A stretch of 11,227 bases of DNA from Candidatus Poribacteria bacterium (GTDB taxonomy: Bacteria; Poribacteria; WGA-4E; WGA-3G), in contig JAPPMR010000993.1 in assembly GCA_028818995.1 (NCBI GenBank), positions 1 to 11,227 on the forward strand, written 5' to 3'. Under the pieces are notes generated by a model that did not search any database, had not been told where the DNA came from, and worked only from the letters and a program-made list of their open reading frames with translations. A program made the position numbers and the translations under genes. Positions 6,447-11,227 of the stretch are shown in pieces; positions within the stretch are counted from its first letter, which is position 1, and every line of letters starts with the position of its first letter.

Positions 6447-7817
6447 CTATCTCAACCTATTCTTCTTACTTTTAGAATAGGTATTTAATTTATTTTGCAA
6501 TGTACGTACACTGATTTGCAATACCTCAGCGGTTTTTGTGCGATTTCCTTTCATCTGGTCTAAAGTTTTCAAGATAAACGTTTCTTCTACCTGTTTTATC
6601 GGTGTTCCAATAGGGAGTGTGAGTGTTTGTTCCACTTCGGGTTGCTGTTTTTCTTCTGGCATGTCAATGTTTTGGATTTGAAAAGTCTGAATTTCTGCAG
6701 GTAGATGTTCAGGTAAAATCTCTTCTCCTTTGGCAAAAAGGACCACGTGACTCATGACGTTTTCAAGTTCTCGTACATTCCCGGGCCATGCATAGTTATG
6801 GAGTGAGACAAGTGTTTGCGGTGCTATTTTGTGTTTTGGGTGCCCAGGTTCTTGACTATATTTTTGTAAAAAATGTTTTGCTAAACTATGAATATCTTTT
6901 CTTCGCTCCCGCAATGGTGGCAGATAAATATGGACCACTTTCAATCGATGGTAAAGATCACCACGAAACGTTCCATTTTCAACAGATTCCTGAAGATTAC
7001 GGTTGGTAGCCGCTACGACTCGGAAATTTACTGGAATCGGCTTCGTGCCGCCGATTCGTTCAATTTCGCGTTCTTGAAGTGTTCGTAAAAACTTCGGTTG
7101 GAGGGACAAAGGTAACTCCCCGATTTCGTCAAGGAATAGGGTGCTATTTTGTGCTTGTTCAAACCTACCGATACGTTGCGACTTCGCATCGGTAAAGGCA
7201 CCCTGTTCATGCCCAAAGAGTTCACTCTCTATCAGGTTCTCTGGAAATGCAGCACAATTGACTGCAACCATCGCTTTTTCTGAGCGGTTGCTGTTTTTGT
7301 GCAATGCACGCGCTATCAACTCTTTACCTGTACCTGTTTCACCATAAATTACCACTGTTGCATTTGTGTTTGCCACCCGCTCTATTTCGGTGAGAACTTT
7401 AAGTATCTGTGGACTTTCACCGATAATCTCGGTATAATCCCCGCGTAAGATATTTCTTGATGTTTGAGGGGTATCTCCAATCTTTTCTGTTTCTATTTTC
7501 GTAGGCGCGCTCAGCATCCACTGGGTATCAGTCGTATGCACCGGTCCCAACAAATATGCATCTGGATTTGCGTTTATAATTTGATGTAATTCCTCGCTGT
7601 CCTCGCTGGCGATAGAGACTTCGTAACCGTGCTGTTCAAGCAGATCACCTAAACTTTTCACAGTATCGGATGGTTCACCAATAATAATTATGTGCTTTGG
7701 ATCAATAGACGGACATTTTTTGTTTTGCAATTTGAATGTTTTCCACTTTTCAACGATTCGGTATCTACACTCAGTAAAATAAAGGTGTGTTAGATTGTTA
7801 TTTTCATCTGATAGCAT
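6447..7817 (-). CDS. Sigma54-dependent AAA+ transcriptional activator with degenerate receiver domain
   Basis: Up to 456 residues in NtrC layout. Residues about 41-100 resemble a receiver ([10 protein letters not shown]... [10 protein letters not shown]... PDAYLLGP), but the acidic pocket is GE and the phospho-acceptor position is Gly91, so phosphorylation there is unlikely. The AAA+ core has Walker A GETGTGKE (159-166), GAFTDA (206-211, the loop that touches sigma54, with D for the usual G), Walker B LFLDE (227-231), arginine-finger region FRGDLYHRL (284-292) and WPGNVREL (344-351). A Fis-type helix-turn-helix occupies 424-445 ([21 protein letters not shown] region). It would open sigma54 promoters from upstream sites using ATP. 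The start is doubtful: no ribosome binding site precedes the ATG at 7817, and a promoter-like sequence overlaps it. The racemase-like gene follows after 25 bases. Confidence 0.93.
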   Translation of the reverse strand: MLSDENNNLTHLYFTECRYRIVEKWKTFKLQNKKCPSIDPKHIIIIGEPSDTVKSLGDLLEQHGYEVSIASEDSEELHQIINANPDAYLLGPVHTTDTQWMLSAPTKIETEKIGDTPQTSRNILRGDYTEIIGESPQILKVLTEIERVANTNATVVIYGETGTGKELIARALHKNSNRSEKAMVAVNCAAFPENLIESELFGHEQGAFTDAKSQRIGRFEQAQNSTLFLDEIGELPLSLQPKFLRTLQEREIERIGGTKPIPVNFRVVAATNRNLQESVENGTFRGDLYHRLKVVHIYLPPLRERRKDIHSLAKHFLQKYSQEPGHPKHKIAPQTLVSLHNYAWPGNVRELENVMSHVVLFAKGEEILPEHLPAEIQTFQIQNIDMPEEKQQPEVEQTLTLPIGTPIKQVEETFILKTLDQMKGNRTKTAEVLQISVRTLQNKLNTYSKSKKNRLR

Positions 7818-7840
7818 AGCAGATTTGCGAAAAATGTCAA
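7813..7840 (-). promoter_or_regulatory. Possible promoter overlapping the activator's first ATG
   Basis: On the minus strand an exact TTGACA (complement of 7835-7840) is followed after 16 bases by TATGCT (complement of 7813-7818, 4 of 6). The -10 overlaps the ATG at 7817. If it is used, translation must begin further in, for example at a TTG near residue 30, just before the receiver-like domain. Confidence 0.3.
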
Positions 7841-7863
7841 GTGAATATTAAAAAGGTATAAGC

Positions 7864-7946
7864 GGGAACGTACACAAAATTTTGGGAATATAGTTACATC
7901 AACGAAGTACAATAAAATAGGCAAGTAACGCATTGGTTACCTGCCT
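7864..7946. repeat. Noncoding terminator repeat, copy A
   Basis: Nearly identical to 9782-9865: by eye about 7 differences in 84 positions, mostly A/G exchanges plus one single-base gap. It includes the terminator stem and about 55 bases beyond it. It starts at GGGAACG and ends at CCTGCCT. It lies downstream of each membrane/secreted gene pair and is more conserved than the genes it follows. Confidence 0.85.
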
Positions 7947-7948
7947 AT
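7917..7948 (-). terminator. Terminator of cassette A
   Basis: A stem of 13 pairs (7917-7929 with 7936-7948) around loop GCATTG. Its one non-Watson-Crick position is A-C on the plus strand but a G-U pair in RNA from the minus strand, which fits selection on the minus-strand transcript. TATTTTATTG follows on that strand. It is 84 bases beyond the stop at 8032, but only 21 beyond the stop at 7970 that closes the displaced tail. Confidence 0.7.
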
Positions 7949-7969
7949 GTTGTAAGAGATAATTTTTTG

Positions 7970-8033
7970 TTAATGTGAACTTGCATTAGGGCAGTTGGAA
8001 TTGCCATCTGTGCGGTTGCTACAATTCGGTGTT
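7970..8033 (-). other. Displaced Cys-containing tail of the cassette A second gene
   Basis: Just past the TAA at 8032-8034, another frame continues with ITPNCSNRTDGNSNCPN and stops at TAA 7970-7972. One extra A in GAATAA would join it to the upstream gene. The cassette B protein ends in a comparable C-x2-C...C-x2-C tail, and with this stop the distance to the terminator (about 21 bases) matches cassette B (17). I infer a former C-terminus. Confidence 0.45.
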
Positions 8034-8736
8034 ATTCCACAGTCACGGTATAGGTTTCCTCATAGCTTGACATATCTGACCATCGGTAAATAACCGCTGT
8101 TATCAGGAAATCTCCGGAATTCGTTGAACCGATCGGAAACGTGTAGCTAAATGACGTTTCTGTTGATGTGCCATCCCCGGATGTTCCTTCTTGATACGTG
8201 CCGCGATCGCCTGTCTCCCAGGGTGCCAAAACATACCAACTCACATCATAATATGGCTCGCTGGTGACAAGATTCAGTGTGACACTGTTACCAGGTTGGG
8301 GATTCTGATCTGAATTAGCAAGGGAAATACCGGGGGTTGGGGCTACATAACCCTGAGCCTCTTCCCACTCATCATTTTCATCAAAGACGTCCTCCTTTTT
8401 CTCATCGTAATCTCTATAAAGGACAGTACTACCGTCGCTTTGCTTGAGTTCAACAGTAGCACCTGCTGTCCACGCTAAATCTGGCAGACGCGCAGCTGCC
8501 GGTAAATCGAAAGTAATATCATCTTCGAACTCAAGCTTTCCTTGAAAACTACCTTGGAGCAGGACATCGGACTTGAAATTATCACGCCCCCAATTATTAC
8601 CGTTTGCTTCCCTTACTGTGAGTGCAAGTGTATAATTCCCGGCAGCATCTGAATTTAACGCGGGATCATCACTTGCATAAACGATACCGTGAATATGGAG
8701 CTCATTGAAAGCTCTCCCATGTACATCTGTGTACAC
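8032..8736 (-). CDS. Cassette A second gene: two-domain beta-rich protein, probably frameshifted at both ends
   Basis: The main frame from GTG at 8736 gives 234 residues. Residues 1 to about 105 align with the cassette B protein (D-V/T-H...AF, DAAGNYTLALTVREA against DRDGNYTLIAKVSEA, then W-x-R...). An acidic hinge follows (DYDEKKEDVFDENDEWEE), then an Ig-like domain (about 136-234) ending YTVTVE. No signal peptide is encoded, unlike cassette B. The GTG has no properly spaced ribosome binding site; the good site AAGGAG (8760-8765), which overlaps the upstream stop codon, points 7 bases on to ATG 8752. That ATG is one base out of phase and would end after 16 codons. Dropping one A in TTAAC (8744-8748) would give a start MLTGDVYTDVHG. 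The C-terminal tail at 7970-8033 is displaced as well. It is either a decaying gene or one with lost secretion. Function unknown; probably surface or extracellular by family. Confidence 0.7.
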   Translation of the reverse strand: MYTDVHGRAFNELHIHGIVYASDDPALNSDAAGNYTLALTVREANGNNWGRDNFKSDVLLQGSFQGKLEFEDDITFDLPAAARLPDLAWTAGATVELKQSDGSTVLYRDYDEKKEDVFDENDEWEEAQGYVAPTPGISLANSDQNPQPGNSVTLNLVTSEPYYDVSWYVLAPWETGDRGTYQEGTSGDGTSTETSFSYTFPIGSTNSGDFLITAVIYRWSDMSSYEETYTVTVE

Positions 8737-8763
8737 ATCCCCTGTTAAGCATTATTTATCTCC

Positions 8764-9513
8764 TTATTTTTTATTTAAATTGAGGTATTGATACGGATCA
8801 ATACCTGAAGATTCAAAATCTAAAACGCGTAAACCCGGTGGCGGGTTATAGAGATCAGCCCGTGTAAACTTAGCACGAGTCCCCTTCCCCCATGACCTAG
8901 CACCTATACGTCTCACTTTTTTCCCGTTTGCGTCTCTATATTCATCCCAATTGACATAGACAACATCATCGTAGTTTGGATAGATTTTCCCATTGTAAGT
9001 CATACCACCGTAGAAGTTTTTTTCGCCTTCTGTCCATAACTTTACAAAAACTCTACTCAGGAGTTCGTGTGTTCTATCCGGGTTATCGGGATTCCTTCGC
9101 CACTCTACCCAGAATGGATAATCTTCGGGCACCTTTGGGTAGGGTCCGAAGCCATGCGGCGACACACGCACTTCCTGAGTACTATCCTTTGCCTGCACTT
9201 GTTCTGTCAGGTTGGTAGAGGTATCACCGGAGGGAGTGTCTTCTACCTCACCGTCGGTTGTTAGGTTTATAGGTTTCTCTGTGGTTAGCGTTGTGCGTTC
9301 CACAGAACCATCGGCAGCTTGCTCTGCTTCGCTATCTGTATCTGAAATCTTCTTGGCTATTTGCGATTGGCGTAGCAGTTTTTCTGCATCATCTGCTGCT
9401 TTTCTGTGTGGTGCGATATCGTGCTGATACCACAACACACACGCAACAGATAGCACTATCAAGAAGCCAATGCCGCCGAGAACCCATTTGTTGGTAAGAA
9501 TATCACGATACAT
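8764..9513 (-). CDS. Cassette A first gene: single-pass membrane-anchored protein of unknown function
   Basis: 249 residues from the ATG at 9513, supported by AAGGAG (9520-9525) 6 bases upstream and by identical placement in cassette B. A longer frame from 9693 would translate the palindromes and is rejected. Residues 1-10 are short and basic, 10-29 form a membrane helix (WVLGGIGFLIVLSVACVLWYQ region), and the rest should lie outside the cytoplasm: a helical APHRKAADDAEKLLRQ stretch, a Thr/Ser/Glu-rich linker (about 60-115), then a globular domain with RVSPHGFGPYPKVPEDYPF, LLSRVFVKLWTEGEKNF and TYNGKIYPNY, ending NPPPGLRVLDF.SSGIDPYQYLNL. I recognise the layout from Poribacteria proteins but know no function. 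It precedes the Ig-like gene by 11 bases from stop to ATG, so it is probably cotranscribed and coupled. The upstream region has possible sigma54 elements. Confidence 0.85.
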   Translation of the reverse strand: MYRDILTNKWVLGGIGFLIVLSVACVLWYQHDIAPHRKAADDAEKLLRQSQIAKKISDTDSEAEQAADGSVERTTLTTEKPINLTTDGEVEDTPSGDTSTNLTEQVQAKDSTQEVRVSPHGFGPYPKVPEDYPFWVEWRRNPDNPDRTHELLSRVFVKLWTEGEKNFYGGMTYNGKIYPNYDDVVYVNWDEYRDANGKKVRRIGARSWGKGTRAKFTRADLYNPPPGLRVLDFESSGIDPYQYLNLNKK

Positions 9514-9577
9514 TTTATACTCCTTTTGTTCCTGTTTTCCCACGCCCGTGTGTAGGATATTCGTTGAAAACATATTA

Positions 9578-9593
9578 ACAATTTCCGTGCCAA
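9578..9593 (-). promoter_or_regulatory. Possible sigma54 (-24/-12) promoter of cassette A
   Basis: The minus strand reads TTGGCAC-N5-TTGT (complement of 9593 to 9578). The -24 part is perfect; the -12 part has T where consensus TTGC has C. Transcription would start near 9567 and give a leader of about 54 bases. Cassette B has no such sequence. A sigma54-type activator gene lies about 1.8 kb downstream. Confidence 0.35.
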
Positions 9594-9603
9594 ATACAAA
9601 ACA

Positions 9604-9642
9604 TGCACTGTTAAGGGATTTTATGAATTTCTTAATAGTGCA
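9604..9642 (-). repeat. 12-bp inverted repeat in the cassette A upstream region
   Basis: TGCACTGTTAAG (9604-9615) pairs with CTTAATAGTGCA (9631-9642), with one position that is not a Watson-Crick pair, around a 15-base loop. Its right arm runs into the first TGCA-N5-TGCA site, so it may be an additional operator half-site pair or an RNA stem if transcription starts further up. Confidence 0.5.
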
Positions 9643-9696
9643 AAATTTGCACGGTATGCAAAATCTACACGGTAAATTGTGCAGATTTTGCATGCC
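9638..9696 (-). promoter_or_regulatory. Cluster of three operator-like palindromes
   Basis: Three related 13-base sites stand in a row: TGCAAAATTTGCA (9639-9651, perfect palindrome), TGCAAAATCTACA (9657-9669) and TGCAGATTTTGCA (9680-9692). The first two lie in 18-base tandem repeats (9638-9655 and 9656-9673, 15 of 18 identical). The second and third also form a long hairpin: 9656-9666 pairs perfectly with 9683-9693, extended on both sides. Relative to the proposed start near 9567 the sites sit at about -78, -96 and -119, the range for enhancer-type activator sites. Confidence 0.5.
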
Positions 9697-9781
9697 TTTA
9701 GAAATATTAGTGCGAAATTGGTAAATAATACCATTTCTAATTGATTTTTTTTCATTAATACATGATCCAAAGATTTAGTGA
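9694..9781. other. AT-rich spacer between the cassettes, no gene seen
   Basis: An AT-rich stretch with a T8 run (9745-9752) and a short GGTA/TACC inverted repeat at 9720-9732. It separates the cassette B terminator repeat from the cassette A operator-like sites. I see no supported gene or RNA. Confidence 0.4.
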
Positions 9782-9865
9782 GGGAACGGACACAAAAAGT
9801 TTGGGAATATGGTTGCATCAACGAAGTACAATAAGATAGGCAGGTAACGCATTGGTTACCTGCCT
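9782..9865. repeat. Noncoding terminator repeat, copy B
   Basis: The partner of 7864-7946, one base longer. Its most conserved core is the stem region and the GTACTTCGTTGATG tract beyond it on the minus strand. Such conservation past the hairpin suggests either a recent duplication or gene conversion, or that the unit itself is a dispersed repeat. Confidence 0.85.
9838..9865 (-). terminator. Terminator of cassette B
   Basis: A perfect 11-bp stem, AGGCAGGTAAC (9838-9848) with its complement at 9855-9865, loop GCATTG. TATCTTATTG follows on the minus strand. It lies 17 bases past the stop of the cassette B second gene. Confidence 0.75.
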
Positions 9866-9882
9866 GTCGTATATTGCGCACT

Positions 9883-10365
9883 CTACTGACAATTTGAGCA
9901 TCCCTTATCGCCACCGCATATCTCGCAAAAACCAGAGTAATCCGTGGCAGTGGCATCAGTTGTCGTATCATTAACAGTCGCACTCGCTTTACAAACTACA
10001 TCCCTAAGATCATTTAGATTGGGCGCATCAAATTTAACGTTAGCTGTTTCTTCAAGCCCGTCGTGAAAAGTGTTAATTTGTATGTCATCAGGGGGACTTG
10101 CCTCACGATTCCAATCGGCACCTGGAGCCTCTGAAACCTTAGCAATGAGGGTATAATTACCGTCACGATCCGAATGAGCAAAGCCGAAGGCATGAGAATG
10201 GACGTGACTACCAGGGAAATTGCCACGCAGAAACGCATTACAATGCGTATCTGCATGAACACTGTCATCAGGTGTTGGGAAATCACCGGTATGTCCGTGG
10301 TATACTACAATTAGCACTAAAATAAATAGGATCAAAAGTGTGAAAACGAAACACTTTGTATACAT
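9883..10365 (-). CDS. Cassette B second gene: exported or membrane-anchored His/Cys-rich small protein
   Basis: 160 residues from the ATG at 10365, with AAGGAG (10373-10378) 7 bases upstream overlapping the TAA of the first gene. Residues 6-22 are a strong hydrophobic segment after Lys4, acting as signal peptide or anchor; I see no clean cleavage site. Next comes a His-rich stretch HVHSHAFGFAH (54-64), then a beta-type domain (DRDGNYTLIAKVSEA...) matching the first domain of the cassette A protein. The C-terminus holds C-x2-C-x5-C-x2-C (Cys147, 150, 156, 159), like a small zinc ribbon or disulfide knot. It lacks the Ig-like domain of its paralog. The His and Cys clusters suggest metal binding outside the cytoplasm, but this is inference. 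The terminator repeat follows directly. Confidence 0.75.
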   Translation of the reverse strand: MYTKCFVFTLLILFILVLIVVYHGHTGDFPTPDDSVHADTHCNAFLRGNFPGSHVHSHAFGFAHSDRDGNYTLIAKVSEAPGADWNREASPPDDIQINTFHDGLEETANVKFDAPNLNDLRDVVCKASATVNDTTTDATATDYSGFCEICGGDKGCSNCQ

Positions 10366-10376
10366 GACTTGTCTCC

Positions 10377-11126
10377 TTATTTTTCTCGTAAATTAAGATA
10401 CTGATGTGGATCAATACCTGAAGAATCTAAATCTAAAACACGAAGGTGTGGCGGTGGGTTCAGCAGATCCGCCTGGGTGTATTTGCTCGAAACTCCAGGA
10501 CCTGATTTAGTACGCGCTGCGTATCTAACCATTTTCCCATCTGCTCCCCTATATTCGGCAAATCGAACATAGACGGTATCATGGTAGTGAGGATAGATTT
10601 TCCCGTTGTAGGTACTACCGCCTCGGAAGTTTTTTTCGCCCGACGACCATAACTTTATCAGCACACGATACAATAGCTCTGCTCCCGGACTTTGCGCGGG
10701 CCACTTAACGAGGTGTTTAGATGGGTAATCCTCGGGCACCTCTGGATAGGTACCAAACCCATAAGGTGAGACGCGCGCTTCTGCTATTGCTGCGGGGGCT
10801 TCCCCGTTCTGTGCTTGTGTCGGTGCTGTGTCTTTCGTCACAGGTGGTGACACGGGAGACGTTATATCCGTTGTCGGTTTAATTGTTTTCTCTGCGGTTG
10901 GCGTTGTGCTTTCCGCAAGTGCTTTGGCTGCCAGTTCCGTCACGCCGTTCGCATCAGAAATCATTTTAGTTATTTCCAATTGGCGTAGCAGTTTTTCTGC
11001 ATCGGCGGCGGCTTTTCTGTGCGGTGCTATATCGTGCTGATACCAAAGGACACACGCAACAGATAGCACTATCAGAAAGCCAACACCACCGAGAACCCAT
11101 TTATTGGTGAAAATATCACGATACAT
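10377..11126 (-). CDS. Cassette B first gene: single-pass membrane-anchored protein of unknown function
   Basis: 249 residues, exactly the length of its cassette A paralog. The first 50 residues are almost identical between the two (membrane helix at 10-29 and the APHRKAAADAEKLLRQ segment), the Thr/Pro/Ala-rich linker (about 60-115) has diverged, and the C-terminal domain is clearly homologous (RVSPYGFGTYPEVPEDYP, LLYRVLIKLWSSGEKNF, TYNGKIYPHY, NPPPHLRVLDL.SSGIDPHQYLNL). The start has AAGGAG (11133-11138) 6 bases upstream, and the 21 bases from the start codon upstream are identical in both cassettes, after which they diverge. The stop overlaps the next gene's ribosome binding site. The function is unknown; the main part should face the periplasm or outside. 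Confidence 0.85.
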   Translation of the reverse strand: MYRDIFTNKWVLGGVGFLIVLSVACVLWYQHDIAPHRKAAADAEKLLRQLEITKMISDANGVTELAAKALAESTTPTAEKTIKPTTDITSPVSPPVTKDTAPTQAQNGEAPAAIAEARVSPYGFGTYPEVPEDYPSKHLVKWPAQSPGAELLYRVLIKLWSSGEKNFRGGSTYNGKIYPHYHDTVYVRFAEYRGADGKMVRYAARTKSGPGVSSKYTQADLLNPPPHLRVLDLDSSGIDPHQYLNLREK

Positions 11127-11172
11127 TTTATACTCCTTTTGTTCAATGTGTGTCGCGCTCTTCAGTCCCGTG

Positions 11173-11220
11173 AATCAACGCCAAATGCGCCTTTGGCATT
11201 TGTCCAAATCAACACCGAAT
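11173..11220. repeat. Direct repeat with central palindrome upstream of cassette B
   Basis: AATCAACGCCAAAT (11173-11186) and AATCAACACCGAAT (11207-11220) match at 12 of 14 positions, 34 bases apart. Between and overlapping them, CAAATGC (11182-11188) pairs with GCATTTG (11196-11202). Placement 47-94 bases before the cassette B start fits a regulator site. It differs from the TGCA sites upstream of cassette A. Confidence 0.4.
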
Positions 11221-11227
11221 ACGCGTA

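Noticed and set aside
9514..9693. 60-residue N-terminal extension of the cassette A membrane protein
   Set aside because: It translates the palindromes into Cys-rich peptides, and the paralog starts at the MYRDI Met with the same ribosome binding site.
9621..9983. Minus-strand 120-codon frame between the cassettes
   Set aside because: It runs across the terminator repeat and palindromes and overlaps the cassette B gene in another frame, without a ribosome binding site or recognisable domain.

Overview
The window looks like part of a Candidatus Poribacteria genome or a close relative (environmental or sponge-associated). I base this on recall of the family, not a search: two proteins open with MYRDI(L/F)TNKWVLGG, a single membrane helix and an APHRKAA..AEKLLRQ stretch, a combination I associate with Poribacteria. 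The mixed, moderately AT-rich gene content, with abundant insertion-sequence debris and secreted Ig-like proteins, fits that.

Layout. (1) 1-268: the C-terminal part of an IS200/IS605-type Y1 (HUH) transposase, cut by the window edge. (2) 269-663: no gene, but a near-consensus promoter followed by many overlapping inverted repeats, leading into (3) 664-1878, a secreted metzincin-type metalloprotease. (4) A bidirectional terminator separates it from the convergent trpD-trpC pair (3724-1931, minus strand) for tryptophan synthesis. (5) 3830-5100: a degenerate DDE transposase (IS4-like) carrying two single-base frameshifts, with an inverted repeat that covers its ribosome binding site. (6) Minus strand: a sigma54-type AAA+ activator with a receiver domain lacking the phospho-acceptor Asp (7817-6447), followed 25 bases later by a divergent mandelate racemase/muconate lactonizing-type enzyme (6421-5150). 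(7) 7864-11126, minus strand: two tandem paralogous cassettes. Each has a 249-residue single-pass membrane protein, an 11-base gap with a ribosome binding site overlapping the upstream stop codon, a second gene for a shorter putative extracytoplasmic protein, and a nearly identical terminator repeat.

The most interesting part is the duplicated cassette. Copy B (11126-9883) appears intact. In copy A (9513 to about 7970) the second gene has no signal peptide, and its main frame is out of phase with both its well-placed ATG (8752) and a Cys-containing tail that ends at 7970. Upstream of copy A are three TGCA-N5-TGCA-like sites and a sequence resembling a -24/-12 sigma54 promoter, spaced as in enhancer-dependent systems. 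The sigma54-type activator gene lies about 2 kb away, so a local regulatory circuit is possible but unproven. The structured region before the metalloprotease is the second candidate for something undescribed.

The trp genes, the activator and the racemase-like gene are intact, so the frameshifts in the transposase and in copy A are probably not just poor assembly quality.
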